Of a DNA stretch of 64,000 bases, positions 1 through 12,741 are shown piece after piece. The DNA is from Topomyia yanbarensis (Eukaryota > Arthropoda > Insecta > Diptera > Culicidae). The notes under the pieces are model-generated. The model saw only the letters and a program-made list of their open reading frames with translations. It had not been told where the DNA came from and did no database searches. Within the stretch, counting starts at the first letter, position 1; each line of letters starts with the position of its first letter. Location of the stretch: contig NC_080672.1 in NCBI RefSeq assembly GCF_030247195.1, positions 365,296,271 to 365,360,270 on the forward strand, read 5' to 3'. The translations under genes were made by a program, and so were the position numbers.

Positions 1-583
1 TCGAACGGAACCTTGAATTGTATAGAGGCTGATCGAATACTGGCACCATCTTGAACAAATTCAATTGCGTTCTTTATGTCCTCTTCAATGTGTTTTGACG
101 TTTTTATAAATTGCGCACCATTTCCTGTCAAAATAATTAAAATTTACATTGTTGACATATAATGTGTCCAATCAGCTGACATATCGTGCCCCAAGTGTAT
201 GTTTTATGTTGATGTCCGTATTTTTTTTCAATACAACAATTATCGAAAAGCTAACGGAAAACAAGTGTTCAACATTAATTTTTGCATATGAAATAACTCA
301 CTTGACCATTTTTTAAATTGATCAAATCTACTGTACTGAGGACGAAAGACAATTCGTTTTCACAGAACAACATGCAAAAAAATAAACGACACCGTAAATA
401 AATACTGCTGATCCACTGTAACAGCCGAAATGACAGTCGTCAACGGGCTTCTCTACCGTGTATCTAATTCACGCAATACGATCGACCTCTGCAATGAAAT
501 AGCAAATATAATACCCTATACCTATTGTACCTCCATAACTATTTGACCCCGGTCTACTCTACCTTCGTTAAGTTACATGATAG
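1..583. other. Unassigned AT-rich sequence
   Basis: No open reading frame, repeat or RNA gene that I can support. It leads directly into the mariner-type transposase remnant. Confidence 0.5.
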
Positions 584-838
584 TCCGTTACGTTTTGGGC
601 AGACTTAGCCCAAGCCAGCTTCACTTACAGCAAGGATAAGGTCATGTATGGAGTCCAGCTTATTTAAAAAGAGCAGAATCCCCAGCTCCGTCAAATAGCA
701 AAGTGTTGGGCAATAATGAAGCGGAAACTGAAGGTGAAGAGCACAGGCTCCACAGACATTGGTCGGTTGAAGAATTGGTGGAATTAGCAGGCCAAAACTG
801 TGACTGAAGAAAGTGTGCGCCGGATGAGAGTGACATGA
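584..838 (+). pseudogene. Degenerate Tc1/mariner-type transposase, C-terminal part
   Basis: One frame reads as the last third of a DDE transposase. A WADLA block (599-613) corresponds to the FWPDLA block that carries the second catalytic Asp in mariner-like transposases. YSKDKVMY and PQLRQIAKCWAIMKRKLK follow, matching the usual PQLRPIE-YWAIVKRKLK pattern. It ends at TGA 836-838 after a basic tail. In-frame stops lie at 665-667 (TAA) and 785-787 (TAG), and the frame is also closed just upstream at 578-583. The Glu expected in the RPIE motif, the third catalytic residue, is Ala (698-700). The protein is therefore broken and catalytically dead. No N-terminal helix-turn-helix part or terminal inverted repeats were found nearby. 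The superfamily assignment is from motif recognition; the exact family is unknown. Confidence 0.75.
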
Positions 839-2317
839 ACAGAAAAGTGTGTGGATTTCTTTGAAATTACGATTAATTGTTTATTTTAGGTATTTTCGCA
901 AAATTAAATGTTATTACCTATGTTTTATCTTCAGTATATAGCCAATATTGTTTGTTGAAGAGCTTGTAAATTTCCTTTTCATAAACTGACATATGGACGA
1001 TATGCCTACTATGGAAGAAAAACTGCTTGTAGTGAAAAGGGTAAATCTTTTGTCATGAAAAAAGAGCCAATTTCAAACTCTTGTTGGTTGCAAAGAAAAC
1101 CGCAGTCTTCAGTCCACGACTGCAGATTCTATGCCGTATTTTCCATGCCAGATTTTGATAAAATGAAGCACTATCGAACTAAATCGCCAAACAATTCGCG
1201 TGACCATTACCACCCTATCACTAGTTACAACGAACGAAAACACTTCGTTGCAGAAAACAACGATGAACTCGTGCATTGTACGACCACTTGCTTTCCTTTT
1301 ACGAATTTATTTTATCAATGTGCTACTTGGTTTTTGTTTTATTGCCGATTGTGCTGGTTGTAGATTTTAAGAAACTGGACGCAGCTGTTGCAGGTTTTTC
1401 ATTAATAGTCACCAATTCGGTAAATCAGAAATTGGCAGTGTAAACTATGTTGTAGATTTGTTTCCCGTAAATGAGTTTTCCTTATCCGTGTCTGAGCATA
1501 ATTTCTCATATAGTTCTAGTCTAATTACGAAATTTACACATATTAATTTTTGTTTGATTTGTGGAACAAATGGTACATATGTGTAATAGTATAACCAAAA
1601 AAAAAAGATACAAGCACGACCTGCTCGGATTAGATATATCAAAACGCGTTGCCATTTCTTATTATTTTTCAGGATTTGTCACTTGTCAAGCGAAATTCAT
1701 GCATAGGGTTCTTTAAATCTAGTTTTCGGTGAGTCAAAAAATGATGATCATTTTTTTGGGACCTTGGCGTATTTAATTTGTATTTGGTATAACTTTGTGT
1801 TTTGTATCGTTTGATCAGGTAGGAATGATTGCATCGGTTCAACCGCATTCTTATCATAAAATTACCACAGCATTGGAAAAACCTTTCTCCGTATTGGGTC
1901 TCACTACTCAGAATTGTGACATATTTTTTTAATGACAACGTTGTAAATACTTGGTGCCAGGTCGAGTAACCGTACCTCGACTTTCCAGTCGTTCATGTAT
2001 ACGGGGTTATGGTTTTACTACTGGAACACATTACCTATCCCAAGTAGCAAATCGCAACTAGTTTTAATCGTCTAAGTCCGAACTATGTTGCAACGACAAA
2101 ACATTAAAGTTATTTTAGTTGCACTGGTTAAGCATGGATAACATGAAGGTTATTTAATAACATTTTTTGTCACCAAATAGTCATTTATGTTGCCAGCTGT
2201 AACATGTTCTGAACTGATTGTTGAGACTGCAGAATTTGTTGAAATTTAGTTACGAATTTGATTTTGTGATATATATTTTGACAATTGCACATTTGTCCAA
2301 CACCAAGATTCTTACTG
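839..2317. other. Unassigned AT-rich sequence
   Basis: Only short uninformative ORFs, the longest 102 codons (1055-1363), with low-complexity composition and no recognisable domain. I see no gene, RNA or repeat here. Confidence 0.5.
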
Positions 2318-2606
2318 AAAACGTTTCAGTTTACAAAGTCATATTCGTGTTATACATATGTATCCGTCACATACCATCATTACGCCTTTCAGCACAAACT
2401 CACATGTATTAATAAAATGCTTTCGCAACACTGGATCAACAAATTCACAACTAATGCTTAGCAAAACGAAAAATAAGTTGTATTTTTGTTGGCATTACAT
2501 TGCGAAAATTCACCGACGACACTTCATGCACTCCACTTAACATTATAGAAGCATTGAACTGTACGGTGGCGCCAACTATAATATGTTCGGTGTTTTGGAA
2601 AAATAT
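2318..2606 (+). repeat. Left arm of inverted repeat pair 2.3/4.2 kb
   Basis: The segment matches the reverse complement of 4174-4465 over roughly 290 bp with scattered substitutions and small indels. The best conserved part is the inner end, CGGTGGCGCCAACTATAA (2564-2581), found inverted at 4202-4219. Either two MITE copies in opposite orientation or the arms of one foldback element with a 1.57-kb spacer. Confidence 0.7.
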
Positions 2607-4173
2607 AATCAAATAGCATGTATGTTATTGCTGATTTTGAACAAAACGATTCAATCCTTTCTACACAGATTATACAATTAATATATTAGAAAATAATTTC
2701 GGAACTAAGAACAAGAAGGGTTGAACGAGTAGTACGAATTTGAAACAAATTATTTACTTAGAGTACCTCCCGAAAACAAAATAGTGTGATCTTGGGAGTA
2801 ATACTATTTAGCGAATTCCTTGTTTAATATGTGCAGCGTATGAAAATACTAGTCCATGATATGTTAATTTAAAAAAAATTGTAATTGTTTTGCTGAATGA
2901 AATTTTATCTATGAATGTAAAAATTTCTTGATAACGCCACCCGGAAAGGGTCAACAATCTGTGTAGAAAAAATTCCGGCATTTTTAGACCCACTAGACTT
3001 TTCTCAACAAAAAGTATTTAAAAATGTTCCTCTAAAACATTTTTTTCCAATTCGTGCGGCGGTATAATGGGTATTTTGTAGCATTTAGTTACAATTGAGA
3101 TTATTTACCAAATGAGTTGATGTAGTATCCTTATTTTTTTGTTGCAGCCTTCATGAAAAAATCTACGCTTGAACTACCTTCTCGAATTTTGATATTTTAC
3201 ATAAAACAATTACTTTTTTAGACGAGACTACTTTTTGGTTAAATGAGTACGAAAAATGAATAAAACGATGTTGTCGGTATGATGAGTGGCCTAAAGATAT
3301 CCTAGAAACTCCGTGGCATCCTTTAAATTTTGTATTTTTTTTCAAAAATTATGCAGAGAACTGATTGTTTCTAAATATTGCGGTACAAGGTTCGCAACAC
3401 CCTTAAGTTTCAATTTTAGTAATGTAATAAGTCATACGGCCGACCATCGATTTATTGAAACCAAGTTCGAAAGATGAATCATATTGAAAATAAGGGTAAT
3501 GTCGATTGACCGCGTGCTCTTGCGCTTCGATACCATTCGAATTAATGAGGTTAAATACGTCTCTCATAATCGTAACAACTGATGAGCTAGATGCCATCAT
3601 TGAATGCGTTTTTCACGTTCTCTAGAAAGTGACTAAAATGGTGAACTAGGAAAAGTTTGGTTCAACGGACTGCCATTTTTATAATAATTCAGAAGATAAC
3701 GAAAACTGAAATAATGAAAAAAATTTATGATCACATGCCAACTCAGTCGTCATATAATCTAAAATAAAAATAAAACGTTGAGCACCCTTTATCGATAAAT
3801 GTATTACTAAGTAGAAAAATATTGCAGCAATACTCTTAATGCCTATTTTTTAAAAAAAATATCAAAGTTGCGATTAAATTTATTTTTTAATTTGTAATTG
3901 CGTTATTACCAATTTCAGTTCCTATAACCATTGAGTCCGTATTCCTATCCATTCGTTTTTATAAGATGCGCAAGTATAAATACATTTGATTTGCCGTTGG
4001 TTTAAAATTCAGAAGCTCCTATTTTAGTGGAAATAGTTTATTTTTATTGTGTCTAGTAATAATATTTCCCTGTGCTTCGCATAGGAGTATAACCCAATAG
4101 TTCAACTATTGGTATTAATGCTACTACTGCGGCAACAGAAAGATTTCGTTAAAATCATTCATGTCACATGTTT
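2607..4173. other. Spacer between inverted repeat arms
   Basis: AT-rich, with no long ORF or recognised domain. If the arms belong to one element this is its interior, and it does not encode a transposase. Confidence 0.45.
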
Positions 4174-4465
4174 ACATTTTTCCGATACACCGAATATGTT
4201 ATAGTTGGCGCCACCGTACAGTTCGACGCCTGTATAATATGAAGTGTAGCGCATGAAGTGTCATCGGTGAATTTTCGCAACGTAATGCAAACAAAAATAC
4301 AACTTAATTATTATTTTGCTGAATTTTAGTTATGAATTGGTCAATTCAGTGTTGCGAATGCCTTTCGTAAATACGTGTGAGTTTGTGATTCAAGGTTTAA
4401 CGATGACATGTGTCTGATACGTGCGTATGACAAGAATACGACTAGAGCGTTTTCAACTAGAATAG
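4174..4465 (-). repeat. Right arm of inverted repeat pair 2.3/4.2 kb
   Basis: Reverse-complement copy of 2318-2606. The similarity begins at the inner edge (TCCGATACACCG, 4180-4191) and fades near 4465, where the outer ends of the two arms no longer align. Confidence 0.7.
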
Positions 4466-6724
4466 TATAGTACAGGGTCATATTAAGGAAAGGTATGTTT
4501 TGATGAGAACTGAAAATTGTTCGATGGAGCAAAACGTATGCTGGAATAATAGTTGTTTACAAATAAAAATCTTTGCTCATTGATATAAATTTGTTCGAAA
4601 AGCACATTGTTTCGTATTCACCAAAATCACATCCTGAATTTGGCCCTGGATGGCTTGAAAGCCATGTTGCTTATATGCATCATTTTCTATTGTATTGGAA
4701 ATAAAACCTCAACCGGCTCGCGAACATTTATAAGTCTATCGTTAAAGCAATTTATGTTCCTGATTCATGATTAATGTGTGTTTTATTAAATAACCTTAAA
4801 CTTCTAATATGATTCGGTTCCCCCCTTGAAAAACTGTTTTTAAATACTATTTATAATTTGGTTTCACCAAGAGCGCGTGAAATAATAAGAAGTAGAATAA
4901 AATATCGCTCGATAGACACTGATGCGCAGTAAAATTTGATACTTCATTGGAAATTTTTGATATGAAGAATGACGCTACTGCTCATATTTAAATAATCAAC
5001 ATGTATTTTGACTTGGTCTTCATTTTTATTTCAACTAGTAACACAATCTTAACTAATTGCATGAACATATGTTACTTTTCAGTTGCGATTGTCAGTCCAG
5101 GTCAACGACAAAAAGGTATCATTAAGTAATCTTGTTGTGATATACATTCAACATATTGACAACAATATGATTTCATTTAGCTATTCTCGAATCGTTATTG
5201 CAACGAAACGGGAACTAGTTTTTACAATTTTGCTCAATCATAATTATGTTGAAAATCGGCCTAAAACTGCGCTTTTTGGGTCGCGCAGGAAGTTAGATGT
5301 CAGTTGCAACAGCACCTATTTTTTGTTACCAACTGGTTATGAAATAGTTACTCAAACAAAAATTGCTATTTGGGATAGATAGTTAAGCAAAATGAATTTT
5401 TTCTTCAGGGCTAATTTGTTTAACATTATCATTACTAATTACCTTATATGATGGAAATGAATATAAGCGGCTTACGCCTACAGTACGTGCCTCCTATTCA
5501 ACCGAAATGGGCTTTGTTGGATTAAAGATGTTTCCATTAGCCTCCTTTAATATGCTAATATTTTAGAAGTGTTACACAGCAAGTTCATGAATAATGATTG
5601 CACGCCGCCTTACAAATCGAGCGATATCATCTTTGAGCTCCTGCAGTTGCTAGCTCAGTGCACCATCGACTTTAGTGGCATAGGGTTAAATTAATTGGCT
5701 TAGATATAAATTCTGAACGAGTGTTTTATGGCAAACATGTTTATCTCCGTTTTGTAGAGGAAATTAGCTCTATCTGAATAATGAATAACATAACATAACA
5801 TTTTTGCCCATGGAAAAGTTATGCAGGTTCCAAAACAGTTGAAAGTAAATACAAAATCTATCACAATTCTTTGCAAATCACAGTGATTGGGTCTCTTCGT
5901 TAATGTGGTGTAATTTGTTATGATAAAAAATGCCTTTGAACATTGTTAACACGAGAAATCACAAACAAAAATGTTAGAAGCAAAAAATAGAATTTAAGAA
6001 ACTCGTTATCGAGAATGTTCCATGCATCGGTAGCTATGAGGGAGAGAGACAAGATATGTTCAGTCAAATTTATGTAAATACTCTCCTCTACTTTCTTAGA
6101 GACAATGAAATGCTCCTTTTTGTTCAAAAGTTAGATTTTCTTTAGCCAATTTGAAAGTTTAGTTTTTAGTGTGTAGGATTCTTCTCGTCAGTAACAGACA
6201 TCAACTTAGGTAGATAATTCGAAACCAACTGGTTCATCGATGAGGAAGTCCAAAACTAATCTTTTGGTTTGCGGATCAATCGCCTGGCACTATCCAATTT
6301 TTTTTCTCGAAGGGGAAAAAATTGAGTAAGTGTTTTTAGCAGCACTGTACGCAAGTCGGTCAGTTTGATTCCGTCGCTGAGGAAAAAATGTCATTTAAGT
6401 GTTTAAAGAATAAAAATAAACAATGCATCGGCCCAAGCTATAATATTTGCGAATTCAAATTGAGAATTGAAGAAAATACCGGTTCTACAGCTGAAAAGGC
6501 CGCACAAGTGAAGATGACCTCTGAACGAAAAGCAGCCATTGTTTAATATCTGACTTTTCTGAGCAGGAGATTTCAATAGTATGCGTGAGCGTTCCGGATC
6601 AATTCCCGCACACGGTGCACTGCTAATGGAGAATTAGTTGGTAGCCCCAACGATTCATATACACTTGCTTGAAGCATATAACTATGGTAGTATTGAAGGT
6701 CAGCGGATCTAATAATAAAATGAC
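4466..6724. other. Unassigned AT-rich sequence
   Basis: The longest ORF is 99 codons (5083-5382), of AT-driven composition and without a recognisable motif. No RNA gene or repeat structure was identified. Confidence 0.45.
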
Positions 6725-6800
6725 TATTTCCATATCAACTTTTCAAACGGGTAATTAGATTTTGTAAACAAGATTTTGATTAGCTAGTTTCCTTTAAATA
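6725..6800 (+). repeat. Fragment of the TTTGTAAACAAACTT MITE family
   Basis: TTTCCATATCAACTTTTC followed by GGGTAATTAGATTTTGTAAACA resembles the left end of the two full copies at 53.7 and 56.7 kb. The rest of the element is missing or too diverged to see. Confidence 0.5.
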
Positions 6801-7131
6801 AGTAATGGAATTGCGTTTCGACTTTGCCTCGTCAGAATCCGACACTTACTTAGTGACAGAACTAAACTAGCACCGGATTGACGCTAGATCCAAAAAAACG
6901 GAGACACAATTTGTGTTCCTGAGCAAACCCCTAGCCAAGCGTGATATTTTGTAAGAAAAGGAGCTCATTTTAAGCTGATGAGAACTAATGAAATCAAAAC
7001 AATTGATTTGGCTTTGCATGCCAATGCAAGTGGCACTATGCAATATTTCTCCTTAATGGAGAACAATTTAGGTTCAATACAGAATTGCTCAACGAAAACT
7101 GGCATATATTTGAAGATGCACTGAAATGTTT

Positions 7132-9165
7132 TATTCGAGATGTCCTACTGGAGCTGTAGAGCTAGTGTCTCAGAAGGGCTCCGCGTCAAAATCACTTACT
7201 ACAATTGAAGACGAGACGGTAAATGTCACCCACTAAAACACTGCTTAAGGCTAATTGCAGTGGGCCGTGATTCTGAATGTGATATTCATTGCTCAGATAT
7301 GTGCGAGCGCAGAGACTTTACGGTCGCGTGTATCATCGCGAACGACTCGAGTGTTTGTACGTTAACGTGTTCGATCGCGTGGGCGTTTGTATGTCAAGTG
7401 TGCTAGCGTGTGTATTATGTTGTAATTATTCACTTTGTAAAAAGGGACATGTGAATACTAATTAGAACACTGTGTTTGTTACTGTCTTAACTTTTTATAG
7501 TGCACTACTACATACGTAACTTAAAGACTACTTTCTGATCGGATTCGTCGGAATCTAACGGGCGTGGTTGCCGGTTCGTCATTTTTATTCTGGTTGGTTC
7601 TGGCTTAACTTTAAAGGACGTGTAGTAATGCTAATGTATGTGTGAGGAGAAGGGAGATGACAATGTGTTTGATTTCTCTCTGCGCTGCGCTCATCGTGGT
7701 GCGCATGCGCGTCAGACCGTCGTCTCTTGAGTAATTGGAATTTGAGCGTGAGTTACTGAGTTTCTTTGTTTGTTTAGTTTGTCTTTCGGTCTCGGTCTCG
7801 GTCAAGAACTCTGCTGAGTAATCTGACTCTGTACAAATTCTGATTTTTTTCTGGGTCTTAAGTATTTTGATTAGGTGTGAGCGGAAATGCACTTGGTGGA
7901 ACGTTTATTTCCAGGTTTCTGGGTTACTAGTACATGCCTTTTCTGCAGCGCTTTCTGGGAAATCCTAATGGAGTGTTTATCGATATTTTGTGTTTAGATT
8001 ATTTCGGTGTGAAATGATGGTTAGCTTTAGTCACTGAGGTTTTACTTTTTGGCATGGAGAATTATCGTGAGGTGTGAAAAATGTGGGCTCTTGGGTGATG
8101 TTCAGAGTTTATTTGGGTAAATCGAGTTTTTGAGTCATGGGAAACTATACGTTGGAAATGTGATATATGGTCTACGGTTTGATTTATATTATCGTTACCG
8201 GGAATTAATGTATGGTACAATTTTGTCACACTGTATTCATGTTTGCAAGACCGCAGGCTTAGGTGTGCGTGGATCATCGCGAAGGTTTTAAGCGTACGCA
8301 TGTTGTCGTGCTGATTGCTAGAAGATAGTGAGATTCCCCTTATCCTCAAGATTCCCGGTCATGTCGCCATGGACGCGTGGTTTAGTAGATATGAGCGTCA
8401 TTTTTTATTGGTTCACTTGAACGCATGAACCTATGATGCTAGGGCCATGGGTAGGGATTTTCGGACGTAACCAATTCACGATCCCGTGAACAGGGGCGTT
8501 TGTAGGTCCACTATTGAGACCGCGTTTGTAAATTTATAATTGCCTAAACGTTCACGTAGTCATCGGGGCGTTATCCAGTTTCTGAGGCGTGGGCGCTGGT
8601 TTGCGTAGATAACCGAGAAGGGCTCGAGCGTTTGCATGTTAACGTGTATTTCGCGTCTGCTAACGTGTATGTACCTTCGCGTGGATTAGTTCGATTTTAT
8701 ATCAGTGTGGCCATTCTCAATTTCGCGTGTATTCATGAATGATCGTGCGCTGACTGTGAATCTGATACCTAATATTTTTTTGTATTGTTCAGATGCTAGT
8801 AGAGAGTAAGTTTTCCTATATCACTAGCGTTCCCGGTCATGTCGCTATAGAACGTGTTATCTAGTGAATGTTAGTGTCATTTTTTGATTGGTCCAACTGA
8901 GGGCATGAGGCAAGGCTGCTATAACCGAGGGTAGAGCCTTCCGAACGTGACCGATTCATGTTCGCGCGTGTGGTGGATGAATGCATAAGACGGCGTATGT
9001 AAATTTACAGGTGTTAAAACGTTCACTTAATTACCGGAATGTTTAAAATTTGGCGAAATCGTGGGCGTAGTATTTGTTTTATTTATTAGTTTTGATTATT
9101 ATAATCGCATATTCGCGTTTGTGACCAGGGTTGTGTTATCGTGAAGGCCACGAGCATTTTAACGT
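7132..9165 (+). repeat. Degenerate array of ~0.48-kb repeat units
   Basis: Landmarks recur. TTCCCGGTCATGTCGC appears at ~8352 and ~8831 (about 480 bp apart), each followed by TCATTTTTT-ATTGG and later by a GTATGTAAATTTA-like block. Blocks with CATGTTAACGTG or GTACGTTAACGTG recur at about 7360 and 8635. The same family is present inverted at 21.7-22.1 and 24.2-24.65 kb. Composition is unlike the flanks: CpG-rich, with many GCGTGT words. The first ~130 bp (7132-7260) is a distinct end shared with the 24.6-kb copy. ORFs inside it are incidental. Its class is unknown; a satellite or the non-coding part of a larger transposon would both fit. Confidence 0.65.
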
Positions 9166-10122
9166 TTGGAATGAGAGAGATTGTGAGTGTATATGAGAGA
9201 GAATGCAAATTATTGTGTTAAAGAGTGTTAGTATGAATCCAATTTAAAATATTGCAAGAAAGGGAAAAATAATATGACGAATAAATAAAAAAGGAAGGAA
9301 ATTAATTGGAAGCGTATAAATTGATCGATATTATTTTTGGTACACATACGTAACGGAAAAGTAAACAAGGAGAAAAGCGGCAACACTGGCGAATCGTTCG
9401 GATGTGTCGTTGGGCTCGTTCAATATTTTTTAAAGTTTTCCAGTAATATAAAGCATATCTAACAGTAAATCGCAGTAACTCGTTCAGTAGGCATTTTGCC
9501 TGTTGAGTTGTGTGTTAGTAAGTTGGAATGTCGCGAGAAAAGTGTAATTTTATGTAGAGATTTATAGTCAAATTCTAATAACTTAGACATTGACGTGTTT
9601 GAAGTAAACCGCCAAAATATGCACGTACGTTTCGCTTAGTGCCTACAGCGCCATCTGTACCTCAGTAGTTTATGTAACAATTCCACGGAAGGAATTGATC
9701 TATTCGAAGCAACACGCTGGTGAGATCGTTTCATGTTATTTTTTCAATGCTTATCTGTATTCCCCAAATATTTTCCTGCCAGAATCAAAAATATTATTTT
9801 TCATTCTGGAAGTGCGAATATATTTTGCAAATATCCAATTGATGCGTGGATGAATTCGACGGGGCTTATTGTATATGGAGGCGGCCTTAGAATGCACGTG
9901 TATGAACAGACATTCCTGGAACATAAACAGATTAATGAAGTAGAAAAAAGCACACACGTAACATGCAATCAAACTACTTGAACTCGCCTAAATGCCAGCA
10001 AATGATATTGATTTACCATTAACGACAATATAATTCTGTTAGAATATTATCATGCTATGCTGATGGTTCACGTGCGTCTGTAAATTAATCGTACCTTAGG
10101 TCATCCAATCCGATCTTCCCGA
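9166..10122. other. Unassigned sequence
   Basis: Begins with a purine-rich GAGAGA stretch and continues as ordinary AT-rich DNA. An 82-codon ORF at 9733-9981 has no recognisable motif. Confidence 0.45.
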
Positions 10123-10593
10123 ATGAATCGAATCAAATGCACGAATGCGGTATTCGAGAAAAGTGACCAACGAATCCTAAGAAAGATTGATTACCCATTA
10201 TTCTATCATATACGCCAGTTCTGCATCCATTCCCTGACCCAGCTATCGCAAATATTCAGACGAACACTGATAGACATACGACTACCACATAACAATTGTA
10301 CAGTACTAAAAACTTCCATTATTACTACACTAGCACTAATAGGTTTTTACTTTTACATTTATTTAATTAATAAGCCTGAACACGATGCCCAAAAATTGAC
10401 ACACAATGACTTCCACTGCGAGCCTCCAACACCGCCATTAAGCCGTGGAACAATGTTTGCAAACACGGCCCACAGCGAAAGTCATAAAAACAAAGCATTA
10501 AAAAGGCCGATAAGCCTTCTCGGCCTTCTCGATGCACCACTATCGAAGCGACCAATAACCATCTTAAAGAAGTTGTCTGTAAGAAGTCTTTAA
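10123..10593 (+). CDS. Hypothetical 156-residue single-pass membrane protein
   Basis: This open frame is longer and less AT-biased than its surroundings. I do not recognise the protein. A hydrophobic stretch at about residues 66-86 (TSIITTLALIGFYFYIYLI) could span a membrane once. Before it lies a basic segment with several Arg, Lys and His. After it come a Pro-rich block (PPTPPLSR) and a tail with two similar pieces, RPISLLGLLDAPLSKRP and ITILKKLSVRSL. The start context is moderate, with no clear splice sites. The neighbours are non-coding AT-rich DNA. Against its being a gene: no family match, and an overlapping 79-codon ORF on the other strand. It could be a chance ORF or a fragment of a repeat. 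Confidence 0.3.
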   Translation: MNRIKCTNAVFEKSDQRILRKIDYPLFYHIRQFCIHSLTQLSQIFRRTLIDIRLPHNNCTVLKTSIITTLALIGFYFYIYLINKPEHDAQKLTHNDFHCEPPTPPLSRGTMFANTAHSESHKNKALKRPISLLGLLDAPLSKRPITILKKLSVRSL

Positions 10594-11203
10594 AACTGAT
10601 GCACAAAATATGCTTGATGATGTTTGAAATGCCGTCAAACCAATGAACCTAGGGGAGGGGAATTGTATTCTGGTTTAAAATAACTTTAAAATAATAGAAA
10701 TATTTAAAATTCTATTAAATAAAAGTTCATCATTTTCAAAACTAAATATTTGATAACCGACCCGTGAAGTGTAACTTGCTATTCGAAATAACAATTTAGT
10801 TGTAAGATTCATTACCTACAATAACATGGAATGCAAATTTTTAAATAAATTAACAATACAATAAAAATTCAATACTTAATACCTACCACCTAACTTTCTA
10901 TAACTCTTCGATTATATTCTATTATCTTTTGAATAACAGACCATGTAATAGCACATTACGGTACATTTTTTTTACAATGATAATGACTGTTTGAACATCA
11001 CACAACCAAACAGTTTTTTAGTACTCTTCTTTGTTTGAAATTTTGATCTTTCCATGTACCAGTTCGACACCAACCTAATCCGAAATCTAATTTACCTTCC
11101 CCGATCATCAATTTAAGCAACAACAAATATATATTTTCCTCCAAACCACGCTCCAAGTTTGCTATTTCAAACCGAACACGCAGCTAAATAGATGTTATTT
11201 CAG
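10594..11203. other. AT-rich non-coding sequence
   Basis: Very AT-rich, with no ORF worth noting. It would be intron if the exon-like block at 11204 is real. Confidence 0.45.
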
Positions 11204-11307
11204 TTGCGCTAGCCTCGAAGTCTGGTGGCGGCAGCACAATCGCCAAGCTGTACCATTCACCATCACTTTTGTGCCGAGATGGTGAAATTTCTATAGACAA
11301 AGCCTAA
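11204..11307 (+). CDS. Candidate terminal coding exon, unknown gene
   Basis: A splice acceptor (TTATTTCAG ending at 11203) is followed by a locally GC-rich open frame that needs one base from an upstream exon (phase 1). It encodes 33 residues, including SGGGSTIAKLYHSPSLLCRD, and stops at TAA 11305-11307. Codon usage is more gene-like than the flanks. No upstream partner exon could be identified in the window, and I do not recognise the peptide. Short length makes chance openness possible. Confidence 0.3.
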
Positions 11308-12741
11308 TATATGTAAATCCCGCTTTCGAGCGAGAAAAGCGCGATATTCTGATCCACGCCGTCATAGGCCGAGTCAAATAAAACCAGATCCCGTTTGTTT
11401 CGGCGAGAGACATTGCCGACATACCGGCCGTAGCACGTATAGAAACTGGTGAAGCACAGTGGGCTAGATGTGTGGAAAAAGCGGTCGAAAGTGATGGTCT
11501 CGTGAATATTGCGTTTTTGACAGGTGTTGTCTTTGGTGATTTTTTTGCATATGAAAAGTCCCTTAGATGTTCGGAAGATAGCTCGAAAAATATTTTTTTC
11601 TGCTTTCATTTTTCATTATTTCTGGTCTCGATAAAATATGTTAGATAATATCACAAGAATTTTTTTTGCTGAGAGTAAAAGATGTCGTTTTTTTCATCTT
11701 ATCGAAAAATGGAACGTTTTATATAGCAGACCCTCAACAGAAATTTGTAATTATTTTCTTCGAACTTCTGCCGTTTAATTAAGATTTAACACCATTTGTT
11801 TTGTTTTTCCCTGAAATGGGCAAAATCAATGTTAGTAATTTGGATCTTAAGTTGGGGATGAGGACATATTTTTTAAAATTGTTCTTTTTCAAGTGCATAT
11901 TGAAATTTTAAAAATAATTAAAATACAATATGATGACATATTACTGAAAACACCAGAAGCACGAAAACGTAAGTAAAAGCCACAAAACATTTATGACCAC
12001 CGCCTTCCCCAATTTAAGACCACTGTGCGATACAAGCTAAATATGGATAGGATTCGCTCCACAAGGCATCAGGAACGAATTAGCGTGCCGTCGAGGAAAG
12101 CTGCCATTGCTCAAACTGTCGCTTGGTTTTCCATTGCACGGCTGCACTACCAGTACATATGTAGGTGTACCTATAGGTATCGGTACTGAGCGGGTTCCTT
12201 AGCAACAACTCACGGTACGCTAGTGGTGATGGAGATGTTAACTGGAAATGACTGTAATAATAAGCTTGTATTCCCAGCGACCGGCTGACGACGCGCACGC
12301 GGTGGTCGGAACAGGCGGGGGGCGAGAGCGGATTATTTCGAAGCTTTTGTTTCCAGCTAAATACCGGTTCCATTGTTGTGTTAGCTGCACACTATTCGTC
12401 GTGACTTAGTAGCGCCAGTCGCGGTAGTCCGGGTGGATGATATGCTTGCAACATTCTGTTGATACTGTTACCGCCGACGCGTCGTCGCGACGGACGGTTC
12501 GTTGACTGCCGGATGCGAAAGCTTTGTTAGGGTGTTGATAACTTTGCCCAGAAAGTTGTAATCGCTGTACAGTACCCGTCAAAAGAATGGAATATTGCTT
12601 CAATACGTATTGTAAAACCCATACTAAATATTGTAACACCTTCCGAAAAGTTTAGCATCACCTAAAAAAATTAAATACGTAATGTTAAATTAGTGATGCT
12701 ATATCTCGCAATCGTTATTATATATTTTCTCTTTCCACAAT
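11308..12741. other. Unassigned region with a GC-rich block at ~12060-12640
   Basis: The first part holds a 101-codon reverse ORF (11304-11609) with no known motif. 12060-12640 is clearly richer in G+C and CpG than the surroundings, with the core GCGTCGTCGCGACGG near 12480. Such blocks in mosquito DNA can be promoters, 5'UTRs or repeat pieces. No start codon plus splice donor arrangement was convincing. Confidence 0.4.

Noticed and set aside
1055..1363. 102-codon forward ORF
   Set aside because: AT-driven composition, no motif, no promoter or splice context.
5083..5382. 99-codon forward ORF
   Set aside because: No recognisable motif; length is within chance expectation for 64 kb on six frames.
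7611..8349. Reverse ORFs of 93 and 95 codons
   Set aside because: Inside or next to the degenerate repeat array; no motif and no conservation between units.
11304..11609. 101-codon reverse ORF with several Cys
   Set aside because: No recognisable family, no splice or promoter context, and flanking DNA is non-coding. Kept only as a mention in the surrounding region.
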